Positions 34,369 to 44,964 of a stretch of 60,988 bases of DNA are shown here, piece by piece. Each line of letters opens with the position of its first letter. Position 1 is the stretch's first letter. Source of the DNA: an uncultured Cytophagales bacterium (GTDB lineage Bacteria > Bacteroidota > Bacteroidia > Cytophagales > 172606-1); contig CADCTQ010000405.1 in the NCBI GenBank assembly GCA_902805615.1, forward strand, positions 1 to 60,988, given 5' to 3'. The notes under the pieces were generated by a model, which worked only from the letters and a program-made list of their open reading frames with translations, had not been told where the DNA came from and did no database searches. The translations under genes and the position numbers were made by a program.

Positions 34369-34680
34369 AAGTCCCGTAGGGACGCCATACGGGTAGAAAA
34401 CGCGTCTTTATGAATAGTGGCGCCAGTCCCGTAGGGACGAGATATGGGTAGAACGCGCCTACCATAGTATGTGCACCAGTCCCGTAGGGACGAAACATCG
34501 GTAGCTGGTAGCACCGAAACGGGTTAGCAACTGTCTTTTGGGTGATTGTCTCACCAATATTTCGTCCCTACGGGACTGGTGCACTCACGTTTAAACGCGT
34601 GTTCTACCAATATTTCGTCCCTACGGGACTGGCGCCACTATTCATAAAGGCGCGTTTTCTACCCGTATGGCGTCCCTGCG
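34369..34680. repeat. Long imperfect inverted repeat built on GTCCCGTAGGGAC palindromes
   Basis: Arms of about 125 bp (roughly 34378-34505 and 34550-34676) are imperfect reverse complements around a 45-nt centre. Within them GTCCCGTAGGGAC, itself a palindrome, occurs five times plus one damaged copy, with matching spacer text such as AACGCG and GAATAGTGGCGCCAG in both arms. It lies between convergent transcription units (barrel gene and ftsZ). It has no coding potential. A non-autonomous REP/MITE-like element is the likely origin. Confidence 0.85.
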
Positions 34681-34747
34681 TCACGTAGCTGTGACGACTG
34701 AACCTTTCCCCGCTGATCCATACGATTCCTTGGGTTCTTACTTACCA

Positions 34748-34792
34748 AAAATGCAGAGGCCGCAGACCATAAGTTTGCGGCCTCTGCATTTT
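34748..34792. terminator. Bidirectional terminator downstream of ftsZ
   Basis: 17-bp perfect stem (34748-34764 with 34776-34792), core ATGCAGAGGCCGCA, flanked by A and T runs. It ends the murC-ftsQAZ transcript on the minus strand. Confidence 0.9.
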
Positions 34793-34793
34793 C

Positions 34794-34821
34794 TCAATAC
34801 TCAATACTCAATACTCAATAC
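34794..34821. repeat. Tandem TCAATAC heptamer, four copies
   Basis: TCAATAC is repeated exactly four times, followed by the degenerate copies CTAATAC and TTACTAC. The complementary words TATTGGGTATTGAGTAG occur near 14010-14030. Confidence 0.9.
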
Positions 34822-34844
34822 CTAATACTTACTACCCAATTCCC

Positions 34845-36305
34845 CTAATCCACATTGTCGTGCAGGAAGCGGTTGTTGCCCAGCAGCTGGTCGTCGTCGT
34901 CGAGGGTGTAGCGTGACACGTTGCGTTCGGAGGAGTGCGGCACGTCGCCCAGGCGCACGCCCTTGCGGCGGTAGGCCGGCACATTCATCTTCTGCTGGAA
35001 CTCGTCCTGCGACAGGTTGCTGCTCATGTTTTTGAGCTGCTGGCGGCGCTTGTCGAGGTCGCGCTGGCGGCGGAAAGCATCGTCTTCCTGCGCCGGGTCT
35101 TCCTGGCCGTGGCCGTGGTTGCGGCCGCCGTCGCGGCCCTTGGGTTCGCTGCCTTCCAGGCTGAACACCACTTTGCTGGCCTCGCTGGGCACCGGCGGGT
35201 AATTGCCCCGCTCTTCGTACCGGTTGGACGGCGGCACCACGATGGGCTCGGGCTGAATCAGTTGCTTGACCGGCTTGCCGCTTTCGAGGTCCGTCACGCG
35301 GCGCTGGCGGGTGGCGCCGTCCTCGGGGTTGTCAATGAAGCCGGTGGCAATGATCGTCACCCGCAGGAACGGTCCGAGGTTTTCGTCAATCACGTCACCG
35401 GGGATCAGTTCGTCCACTTCGTCGCCGGTCCGTTCGTTGATGTAGTTGGTGATGATGGACTGTTCGCCCATCGTCATTTCGGCCTCGGAGCTGTAGAACA
35501 TCGTGAGCAGGATGCGCTTGGCCCCGCGGATGTCGCGGTTGTTGAGCAGCGGTGAGTTGAGGGCTTCTTCGATGGCCTTGCGGGCCCGGTTTTCGCCCTG
35601 CGCCGTGGCGGAGCCCATCACGGCTTGCCCGGCGTTCTTCATCACTTTCTTAACATCTTCAAAGTCAACGTTCACGTAACCGGGAACGGTGATGATTTCG
35701 GCGATGGACTTGGCCGCGTTGGTGAGGATGTTGTCGGCCTCGGCAAATGCCTTGCGCTTGGGCAAATCCCCGTAGATGTCCTGCAATTTATCGTTGAGAA
35801 TGAGCAGCACCGTGTCGCAGTACTGCCGCAGTTCTTCAATGCCGCGGAAAGCGTTTTCCTTTTTTACCCTTCCTTCAAAGCTGAACGGCGCCGTTACGAT
35901 GGCCACGGTGAGCATGCCCCGCTCCTGGGCCAGCCGGGCGATCACCGGCGCGGCACCCGTACCCGTACCACCGCCCATCCCGGCCGTGATGAACACCATC
36001 TTGACGTTGGGCGAGAACAGTTCGCGGATGTCCTGTTCACTCTCGATGGCGGCGTCGCGGCCCCGTTCGGGGTTGGCGCCGGCCCCGAGTCCTTCGGTAA
36101 GCGTAACGCCCAGGCGTACCTTGTTGGGTACCGGGCTGGCGTCCAGCGCCTGGCGGTCGGTGTTGCACACCGCAAAATCTACTTCGCGGATGCCCTGGTT
36201 AAACATGTGATTGACGGCATTGCTGCCGCCCCCCCCCACGCCAACTATTTTGATGATGGATCGGTGCCGGTCGGGCAGTTCAAACTTAAAAAGAGATTCA
36301 GCCAT
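34845..36305 (-). CDS. ftsZ: Cell division protein FtsZ
   Basis: 486-aa tubulin-like GTPase that forms the division ring. Seen: N-terminal KIVGVGGGGSNAVNHM, the tubulin signature GMGGGTGTGAAP near residue 105, the T7 loop NVDFEDVKKVM and the GTPase C-terminal domain to about residue 330. It is longer than the typical 380-400 aa because of a charged, Gln/Asp-rich linker (about 365-440), then the conserved C-terminal peptide with DDDQLLGNNRFLHDNVD for FtsA binding. I chose ATG 36305 (MAESLFKFELPD). ftsA lies 36 bp upstream. A run of nine Cs encodes the four glycines of the first GTP loop. Confidence 0.97.
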   Translation of the reverse strand: MAESLFKFELPDRHRSIIKIVGVGGGGSNAVNHMFNQGIREVDFAVCNTDRQALDASPVPNKVRLGVTLTEGLGAGANPERGRDAAIESEQDIRELFSPNVKMVFITAGMGGGTGTGAAPVIARLAQERGMLTVAIVTAPFSFEGRVKKENAFRGIEELRQYCDTVLLILNDKLQDIYGDLPKRKAFAEADNILTNAAKSIAEIITVPGYVNVDFEDVKKVMKNAGQAVMGSATAQGENRARKAIEEALNSPLLNNRDIRGAKRILLTMFYSSEAEMTMGEQSIITNYINERTGDEVDELIPGDVIDENLGPFLRVTIIATGFIDNPEDGATRQRRVTDLESGKPVKQLIQPEPIVVPPSNRYEERGNYPPVPSEASKVVFSLEGSEPKGRDGGRNHGHGQEDPAQEDDAFRRQRDLDKRRQQLKNMSSNLSQDEFQQKMNVPAYRRKGVRLGDVPHSSERNVSRYTLDDDDQLLGNNRFLHDNVD

Positions 36306-36341
36306 AAAATGCAAGGTCTGGTTGAGGTAAGGGTCTTTGGT

Positions 36342-37709
36342 TTAGTACTCCATGCGGTCGTCCATGTCGTCGGACAGGAAGCGCCGGGTACGGTCGAGGA
36401 TGGAGTTGAAGAACCGCCCCCCCCCCTGCTTGGCGTTGCCATCCTGCTCCCGCTCCTTGCGGGGTGGCTGCTGGGGTTGCTGGGCCGGGGCGGCGGCCAT
36501 CACGGGCTTGGCCTTCAGGTAGTCGTTCTCCCGTTCGTCAATGGCCCGGAAGCCGGCCATCACCAGCCCCACGGCGGCCGCGTACATGGGCGCCTTCACG
36601 GCTTCGTTCTGCGAACGGCCCATGTGCTGATTGGGGTTGCCGATGCGGGTGTGCATCCCGGTGGTGAGTTCGAACAGTTCGCGCAGGTACTGCAACTGCG
36701 ACCCGCCGCCCGTGAGCACGATGCCCCCGGTGAGCCGGTCGTAGCCGGCCCGCGAGAGTTCGGCGTAGATCATTTCCACGATTTCTTCCATCCGGGCCTC
36801 GATGATGTAGGCCAGGTTCTTGATGGAAATCTCCTTGGGCGGCCGGCCCGGCAGCACCGGGATGGACACCACTTCGTTCCAGCTGGCCGGCTCCGAAAGG
36901 GCCAGGCCGAAGCGGATCTTGAGCAGCTCGGCGTACTTGGCCTGGATCGTGCAGCCGTCCTCGATGTCACGCGTGACGATGTTGCCGCCGAACGGGATTA
37001 CCGAGGTGTGGCGGATGATGTTCTTGTGGAAAATGGCAATGTCGGTGGTGTCGCCGCCGATGTCTACCATGGCCACGCCGGCTTCCTTCTCCTCGTCCAT
37101 GAGCACGGCCATGCCGGCCGCAATGGGTTCGAGCACCCGTTCGCCGATCTTGAGCTGGCCGCGTTTGCCGAGCAGCCGGTCGGCCTTCTCGATGCACTTC
37201 TGGATGTTGGCAATGGCCGCGAAGGGCGCCGTGATCACGTGGAATTCACCTTCCAGCTTTACGCCGAGCATGCCCACCGGGTCGTAGATGCCGCTGGCGT
37301 AGTCCACGCTGTAGTCCTGCGGCACCACGTGCAGGATCTGGTTGCCCACCGGGGGCTGGATGCGGCGCATGTCCTCGTTGAGGCGCATGACGTCTTCCAC
37401 GGTGATTTCTTTATCGGCCGACAGCCGGGTAAAGCCCGTGCGTTCCCGGATGCTCCGGATCTGCTGGCCGGAGATGCTTACGTTTACTTCGAGTATATTG
37501 ACATTCGCCTGGGTTTCGGCTTCGTTGATTGCTTTCACAATAGCGTCTACGGTGCGGTCAATATTGGTAACCACGCCCCGCACCACGCCGCTGCAGGGAG
37601 CTTGCCCGAGGCCGAGTATTTCCAACCGCCCGTATTCGTTCATCTTCCCCACTACCGCGCATACCTTGGAGCTTCCAATATCCAGTCCGACTACTATTTT
37701 TTCTTCCAT
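36342..37709 (-). CDS. ftsA: Cell division protein FtsA
   Basis: 455-aa actin-like protein that tethers FtsZ to the membrane and recruits later division proteins. Seen: phosphate-1 loop GLDIGSSKVCAVVG (8-21), the SHS2 region, the second phosphate motif VDIGGDTTDIAIF, and the adenosine motif GIVLTGGGSQLQYL near residue 335. The C-terminal tail (GRFFNSILDRTRRFLSDDM) is the expected amphipathic membrane-binding helix, preceded by a Gln/Pro-rich linker. A run of ten Cs at 36417-36426 encodes the glycines just before the tail. It starts 9 bp after ftsQ. Confidence 0.96.
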   Translation of the reverse strand: MEEKIVVGLDIGSSKVCAVVGKMNEYGRLEILGLGQAPCSGVVRGVVTNIDRTVDAIVKAINEAETQANVNILEVNVSISGQQIRSIRERTGFTRLSADKEITVEDVMRLNEDMRRIQPPVGNQILHVVPQDYSVDYASGIYDPVGMLGVKLEGEFHVITAPFAAIANIQKCIEKADRLLGKRGQLKIGERVLEPIAAGMAVLMDEEKEAGVAMVDIGGDTTDIAIFHKNIIRHTSVIPFGGNIVTRDIEDGCTIQAKYAELLKIRFGLALSEPASWNEVVSIPVLPGRPPKEISIKNLAYIIEARMEEIVEMIYAELSRAGYDRLTGGIVLTGGGSQLQYLRELFELTTGMHTRIGNPNQHMGRSQNEAVKAPMYAAAVGLVMAGFRAIDERENDYLKAKPVMAAAPAQQPQQPPRKEREQDGNAKQGGGRFFNSILDRTRRFLSDDMDDRMEY

Positions 37710-37718
37710 AGAGAGAGA

Positions 37719-38492
37719 TTATTCGCAAATGATTTGATTCTTGTACGCTACGTTCACCCGGGTATACCGGTTCCACCCCTTTACGGGTAAAATCTGTTTG
37801 TAAAACAGTTTGAGCTTTTCAAACTTCCGCTCGAAATCCACCGCGTCGCCAAATTCAATGACCTGGCTGCCCACCTGCGGAAATAGCTTAATGTTGCCTG
37901 AGGGGCTTACGGACAGTTGGGCAACTTGGGCTTTCCAGAATTTGTTGCTGTCGATGAAATGCAACAGCGCAAAAAAATTCTTTCCTTCGTCGGACGTTTG
38001 CCAATCGGGCTGCCCGATGAGCTTGTCAATCCACTTGCCTTCCAGCAGGACTACGCGGGCAGTAAACCGTTCGGACATGGGCAGGACGGCGCCCTCTTCG
38101 CTGATGTACCGGTCCGGGGCAGCAGGATGGACCAGGCGGGCCAGGGGCCGTGCTTGCTCGATCTCTACGTTTAGGGCCCCCGTCAAATCGCTGTAAACCT
38201 GACACTCCCGGATAAATTTATTGCTTTTAATCCTTAATTCAAGCTTTCTAATGTCAATATTTTTGTAAGGGGCGCCGATTAGTTTTTCGGTGCTGTTGTG
38301 GGTCATCAGCGCCAGCACGTCGTTCTCGTTGATGAAATACGTATCGTAGGCGTCCTCAATGCGGATGTTTACGCCCGTACAGGTCCTGGCGGCCTGTTTT
38401 TTCTCCACGAAGCCGATCATTACGAGCAGCCCGGCGGCCGTCAGGGCTGCCTTGATGCTTCGCTTGAGCCGGAACGATGGAATACGGAACAT
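37719..38492 (-). CDS. ftsQ: Cell division protein FtsQ/DivIB
   Basis: Single-pass membrane protein (257 aa from ATG 38492) of the divisome FtsQLB complex. Seen: a basic N-terminus and TM helix near 15-33 (AALTAAGLLVMIGFVEKK), the POTRA-like region (about 50-115: NIDIRKLELRIKSNKFIRECQVYSDLTGALNVEIEQARPLARLV) and the FtsQ beta domain to the C-terminus (EFGDAVDFERKFEKLKLFYKQIL..NRYTRVNVAYKNQIIC). Sequence is divergent from proteobacterial FtsQ but position between murC and ftsA settles it. An upstream ATG at 38519 adds nine residues and is possible. Confidence 0.93.
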   Translation of the reverse strand: MFRIPSFRLKRSIKAALTAAGLLVMIGFVEKKQAARTCTGVNIRIEDAYDTYFINENDVLALMTHNSTEKLIGAPYKNIDIRKLELRIKSNKFIRECQVYSDLTGALNVEIEQARPLARLVHPAAPDRYISEEGAVLPMSERFTARVVLLEGKWIDKLIGQPDWQTSDEGKNFFALLHFIDSNKFWKAQVAQLSVSPSGNIKLFPQVGSQVIEFGDAVDFERKFEKLKLFYKQILPVKGWNRYTRVNVAYKNQIICE

Positions 38493-38569
38493 GCTGTATG
38501 AGTCTAAGAATTGGTTCAATTACCTACTTCATTCTGCGCGCAAGAAATTCTACCTGCGGGCGGCCCGGA

Positions 38570-39973
38570 TTAGCTTTTTTCGCGGGATGGTCCGGCCTCG
38601 GCCACCAGCCATTCCCGGATCGGGCTCACGTACTTGTCAATGTCGCCGGCACCGATGGTCACCAGCACGTCCAGGGGAACCCGTTGCAGCCGCCCGAGCA
38701 GTTCGCCTTTAGGGCATAACGCCTTATCGGCCAGATTGGTCTTTTCGAAAATAATTTCGGAGGTCACGCCGGGTATGGGCAGTTCACGGGCCGGGTAGAT
38801 TTCCAGCAGCAACAGCCGGTCGGCCCGTTCGAGGCTGCGGGCAAACCCGTCGGCAAAGTCCCGCGTGCGGGAGTACAGGTGGGGCTGAAATACCGCCGTC
38901 ACGTGCCGCTCCGGGTACAGGGCCCGCACCGACCGCAGGAAGGCTTCGATCTCGGTGGGGTGGTGCGCGTAGTCGTCAATGAACACGTGTTTGTCGTTGA
39001 CCAGCACGTACTCGAACCGGCGCTTTACGCCGCGGAACGAGGCAATGGCTTTTTTGATCACGGCCGCTTCCAGGCCCAGGTGCAGGGCGACGGCGGTGGC
39101 GGCCGTGGCGTTCTCCACGTTGTGGAAGCCGGGCATTTGCAGGGTGAAGTCCGGCAGGTTCCCGTCGGGCGTGGCTACGTCGAACCGGAACGTGTGGCCC
39201 TCCTGGCGGACGTTGCGGGCCGCGTAACCGCCGGTCCCGTCGAGGGCAAAGTCGGTCGTTTCGACGGCCGCGGCCAGGGGCAGCCCTTCGCGCCGGAACA
39301 GCCGGCCGCCCGGCTTGATCTGGGCCACGAAGTCGCGGAAGGATTTCTTGAGTTCGTCGTGCGTGCCGTAAATGTCGAGGTGGTCGGCGTCCATCGAGGT
39401 GACCACGGCCACGTCGGGGTAAAGGGTGAGAAAGGAACGGTCGTACTCGTCGGCCTCGGCCACCATCACGGGTTCTCCCGCGGCGGCGTTGCCGAGCAGC
39501 AGGTTGGTGCCGTAGTTCTGGGTGATGCCGCCCAGGAACGCCGTGCAGTTGCGTCCCCCTTCGGTGAGCACGTGGGCGATCATGGACGAGGTGGTGGTTT
39601 TGCCGTGCGTGCCGGCCACGGCCACGGTGTACAGGTTCTGCGTGAGCATGCCCAGTACCTGCGACCGCTTCAGCACCGCAAAGCCGCCTTGGCGGAAGTA
39701 GTTCAGCTGCTGGCTGTCGGCCGGGACGGCCGGGGTGTAAACCACCAGCACGCGGTCGGATGGCGCGCGGAAGGCGTCGGGAATGTGGGAGACGGCGTCG
39801 TCGAAGTGGACGGCAATGCCTTCGGCGGCCAGCGCGTCGGTGAGGGAGGTAGGGGTGCGGTCGTAACCTGCCACAGTACACCCATAATGCCGGAACCAGC
39901 GGGCCAGGGCGCTCATCCCAATGCCTCCAATGCCAACAAAATAAATGTGCGTAAGCGTTTTCAGATTCACCAA
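38570..39973 (-). CDS. murC: UDP-N-acetylmuramate--L-alanine ligase MurC
   Basis: 467-aa Mur ligase adding L-alanine to UDP-MurNAc, the first peptide step of peptidoglycan synthesis. Seen: N-terminal Rossmann GIGGIGMSALAR (14-25), ATP loop VAGTHGKTTTSSM (119-131), VAEADEYDRSFL, VVTSMDADHLDIYG, VFIDDYAHHPTEI and TAVFQPHLYSRT. All ligase motifs are intact. It is the first gene of the minus-strand murC-ftsQ-ftsA-ftsZ set. The gene upstream is not murG as in the usual Bacteroidota dcw order, so the cluster is broken here. Confidence 0.96.
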   Translation of the reverse strand: MVNLKTLTHIYFVGIGGIGMSALARWFRHYGCTVAGYDRTPTSLTDALAAEGIAVHFDDAVSHIPDAFRAPSDRVLVVYTPAVPADSQQLNYFRQGGFAVLKRSQVLGMLTQNLYTVAVAGTHGKTTTSSMIAHVLTEGGRNCTAFLGGITQNYGTNLLLGNAAAGEPVMVAEADEYDRSFLTLYPDVAVVTSMDADHLDIYGTHDELKKSFRDFVAQIKPGGRLFRREGLPLAAAVETTDFALDGTGGYAARNVRQEGHTFRFDVATPDGNLPDFTLQMPGFHNVENATAATAVALHLGLEAAVIKKAIASFRGVKRRFEYVLVNDKHVFIDDYAHHPTEIEAFLRSVRALYPERHVTAVFQPHLYSRTRDFADGFARSLERADRLLLLEIYPARELPIPGVTSEIIFEKTNLADKALCPKGELLGRLQRVPLDVLVTIGAGDIDKYVSPIREWLVAEAGPSREKS

Positions 39974-40119
39974 GGGGGCTGTTTTACTCCGGGTGCGAAT
40001 TTAAATAATCGGTTGTACGAAAAAAACGCCTCAAATCTTACAAAGTACTCTAAAATAGATACAAACGGGCAATCTCTAATTCTGCTTTGCCAGTAACCGG
40101 TTCTAAGAGAGAAGATTAC

Positions 40120-40150
40120 AAAAAAGAAGCGCGAGTAGGTGCCCCGCGCT
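40120..40150 (-). terminator. Terminator for the 301-aa protein gene
   Basis: Stem AGCGCG/CGCGCT (40128-40133, 40145-40150). On the minus strand it is followed by TTCTTTTTT. Short stem but well placed, 16 bp after the gene's stop. Confidence 0.7.
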
Positions 40151-40165
40151 AAAATTTTAATTTTT

Positions 40166-41071
40166 TTAAGGATGATCCGACAGGCTGATGGAGTCGGTAT
40201 CTTCCCGCTCGGAGGTGAGCCAGTGTTCGGCGGCGGCGCGGTCCTTGAAGTACCGGAGCGGCACCGAGTTGACGGAAAATGCTTCCATGCCGTGCACCAG
40301 CGTTTCGCAGGCGGGCCCTACCAGGTCGGCTACCTTCAGCAGGCCGTTGCGCAGCAGGGCGTCGCGGTTGGGAAAGGGCGGCGCCCACACGGTGCCTTCT
40401 TCGTCGGGGGTGATGTTGGTAAGGTCGTTGAGCAGGGTGCACTCCGGCCCGATGAGCGGGGCGACACGGGCCACCTGGTTGCCCAGTTCCGGCACTTCGC
40501 CCAGGCTGCCCCACGCTCTCTTGGCCCGGAAGTACAGGCGGTGGTGCAGGCGGTCGGCGCTGAAGTGGTAAAATTCGTTTTCGGCGACCAGGAACGGCGG
40601 CGGCGAGGTCAGAAACCGGTGCATGAAATCGTCTTCCGCGTGCGCATGCGGCGTATGCGATGCGGCAGGGGCAGCATCTGATATGATCACCGCGTGCCGG
40701 CGGGGCTGCGCGTCCATTCCCACACGGGCTTCTTCTTCGGGGTACTTGTGGTTACCGGTGGCCGGCGCGGCGTTGGGCTGCAAGCCTTTTTGCAGCAGCG
40801 CATCGTCCACCTGGTCGTTGCCCCGGCGGCCATTCACGCCGGTGATGCGGTCGAGGGGGATGCTGCCTTTTTCCAGCCGCACGAAATCCATTCCATTCTC
40901 GGCGTAGAGGTCGAGCACCGGGCTGATCACCAGCACCTCCTTGCCCTGCGGGTCAAGGTAGGTAATTTCGCAGGTTTGTTTCAGGGCGCCGGCCGCGGCC
41001 AGTTCGTCGTGGAAGTTACTGCTCAAGGAACGGTATCCTCCCGGGGAAGAAGATTCGTGTGCGTTGTTCAT
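40166..41071 (-). CDS. Protein of unknown function: possible Rof-like N-terminus and STAS-like C-terminus
   Basis: 301-aa cytoplasmic protein that I cannot assign. Residues about 33-81 (EITYLDPQGKEVLVISPVLDLY, then EKGSIPLDRITGVNG) look like the small Sm-like fold of Rho-binding antiterminator Rof/YaeO, including the 'LDRI' ending. A low-complexity linker with many histidines follows (about 85-150). Residues about 155-290 (FHRFLTSPPPFLVAENEFYHFSADRLHHRLYF type strand-helix pattern, ending LRYFKDRAAAEHWLTSE) resemble SpoIIAA-like/STAS-like domains, whose ending 'RxFxDxxxAxxWL' is typical. Both domain calls are by eye and weak. It is upstream of murC but ends in its own terminator. Confidence 0.75.
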   Translation of the reverse strand: MNNAHESSSPGGYRSLSSNFHDELAAAGALKQTCEITYLDPQGKEVLVISPVLDLYAENGMDFVRLEKGSIPLDRITGVNGRRGNDQVDDALLQKGLQPNAAPATGNHKYPEEEARVGMDAQPRRHAVIISDAAPAASHTPHAHAEDDFMHRFLTSPPPFLVAENEFYHFSADRLHHRLYFRAKRAWGSLGEVPELGNQVARVAPLIGPECTLLNDLTNITPDEEGTVWAPPFPNRDALLRNGLLKVADLVGPACETLVHGMEAFSVNSVPLRYFKDRAAAEHWLTSEREDTDSISLSDHP

Positions 41072-41453
41072 GGCTTGGCTTGGATTTCAACTTTGCAGAT
41101 TGCAACGGAAAAGCGACGGCAAGAGTTTTAGAGGTGTTGCGGAGCAAAACCCCGCCACTACGCCTTCCCCGCCTTAACTCCCTGACGCTAAAGGTAGTAG
41201 AATGATTTAAAAAACTACTATTTCCCGCCGGAAAATTTATAATAATTAGAAATGCCTTTGCACTCCGCTCCTGGCCAGAACCATGCGGCATTCTCTCCAC
41301 GGCTCCGTTTTTCCGTGCGTCTGTCATCCTCTACGAATTCTTGCAATGAATGTTGGTTTTCTTGCCGTTGCGTTCCGGAAAAAGTTAAACCATTTGATTT
41401 ACGGCTGTTTACGCAGTTGATGCAGGGGCTAACAAATAATTTTTAGCTGCTAA
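41072..41453. other. Intergenic stretch with no recognised gene
   Basis: About 380 bp upstream of the 301-aa protein gene. Small overlapping frames lack coding character. It contains a short GC-rich fold-back near 41130-41150 and is otherwise AT-rich, consistent with promoter sequence for the minus-strand gene. Confidence 0.55.
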
Positions 41454-41491
41454 ATAAAAAACCCGCAAGGTTTTAGAAACCTTGCGGGTTT
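41454..41491 (-). terminator. Terminator for the Uma2 gene
   Basis: 15-bp perfect stem AAACCCGCAAGGTTT/AAACCTTGCGGGTTT (41459-41473, 41477-41491) with a 3-nt loop and a U-tract on the minus strand. Close in wording to the clpB terminator at 42085. Confidence 0.9.
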
Positions 41492-41511
41492 ATGCGTACG
41501 ACCCGGTTTCG

Positions 41512-42033
41512 TCAAGCAAACAAAATCTCCCCGCCGAGCACCTCCGAGGCAAGCCTTCCGCTTTCCCGGTGAAACTCGTGGAACTTCCCGCCGCTGTTTC
41601 GGTAACCCACCACTTGGAGGTCTTCGGGGTCCACGATAAAGTACTCTTGCACCCCGGATTTTTCGTACACCTGGAATTTCTTCTTCATGTCGTAATACCC
41701 CGTATACGGAGAAAGAATTTCAATCACCATGTCGGGCGGGCCGTGTACGCCGTCGGGTTGCAACCGGTCCGCGCGTTCATTGCGCACAAACAGAAGGTCC
41801 GGCTGGACAACATTCTCTTCGCTTAGAAAAACGTCCATCGGCAGGATGAGAACGGTTCCGTTTTGCTTCTCAAAAACGATGTTGCCGATCTGCCTCACCA
41901 GTGACACGGCTATGAGCTGGTGTTTTAACGTGTGACTTGGCATTTCAATGATTTCTCCGTCAATGAGCTGGTACTTGGCGCCCTCCGGCAACTTGCGGTA
42001 GTCGGCTACGGTAGCTTTGGCTTTGATGGGCAT
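41512..42033 (-). CDS. Uma2 family (DUF820) putative PD-(D/E)xK endonuclease
   Basis: 173-aa protein of the Uma2/DUF820 nuclease-fold family, common in cyanobacteria and Bacteroidota, often in many copies and of unclear role. Seen: N-terminal ATVADYRKLPEGAKYQLIDGEIIEM, the acidic VVQPDLLFVRN, VIEILSPYTG, and the lysine-rich KKKFQVYEKSGVQEYFIVDPE, giving the D..E..K arrangement of the PD-(D/E)xK core. All three core positions look present. It stands alone, flanked by two terminators. Its codon use is a little richer in AT than that of clpB next to it. Confidence 0.9.
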   Translation of the reverse strand: MPIKAKATVADYRKLPEGAKYQLIDGEIIEMPSHTLKHQLIAVSLVRQIGNIVFEKQNGTVLILPMDVFLSEENVVQPDLLFVRNERADRLQPDGVHGPPDMVIEILSPYTGYYDMKKKFQVYEKSGVQEYFIVDPEDLQVVGYRNSGGKFHEFHRESGRLASEVLGGEILFA

Positions 42034-42084
42034 CGTAATCCGGGTTTGTCTTCCTAAAATACGCGAATCGCTCCTGGCGGAAAC

Positions 42085-42121
42085 AAAAAAACCCGAAAGG
42101 TTTTGAAAACCTTTCGGGTTT
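42085..42121 (-). terminator. Terminator for clpB
   Basis: 15-bp perfect stem AAACCCGAAAGGTTT/AAACCTTTCGGGTTT (42089-42103, 42107-42121) with a 3-nt loop and a U-tract on the minus strand. Confidence 0.9.
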
Positions 42122-42142
42122 GACTTCCCGCTTCTTATTGCA

Positions 42143-44755
<2,613 letters not shown>

Positions 44756-44964
44756 ATCTCTAGTCTTTTCTTTTTCCTTCGGTAATGCTACTCCCTCCCT
44801 ATCAAACGTAAAACCAAACCCATGTTTCCGGTTATTTTGTCCGGATGGAGCCCCGAATGGACGCCAAATACGACTTTTTGTCATTTTTGCCCAAACCGGG
44901 GCGGCTGTTCCCCTTTCCCGGACTGTGGCTGCGGGACTTGGCTTTTCCCGGTGGCTTTTAACTT

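Noticed and set aside
34369-34680. CRISPR array
   Set aside because: The repeated 13-bp word is palindromic, occurs in mirrored orientation, and the spacers are themselves mirrored and uneven. No cas gene is near.
41016-41327. 103-aa ORF overlapping the start of the 301-aa protein gene
   Set aside because: No recognisable features, crosses an AT-rich promoter-like region and overlaps a better-supported gene.
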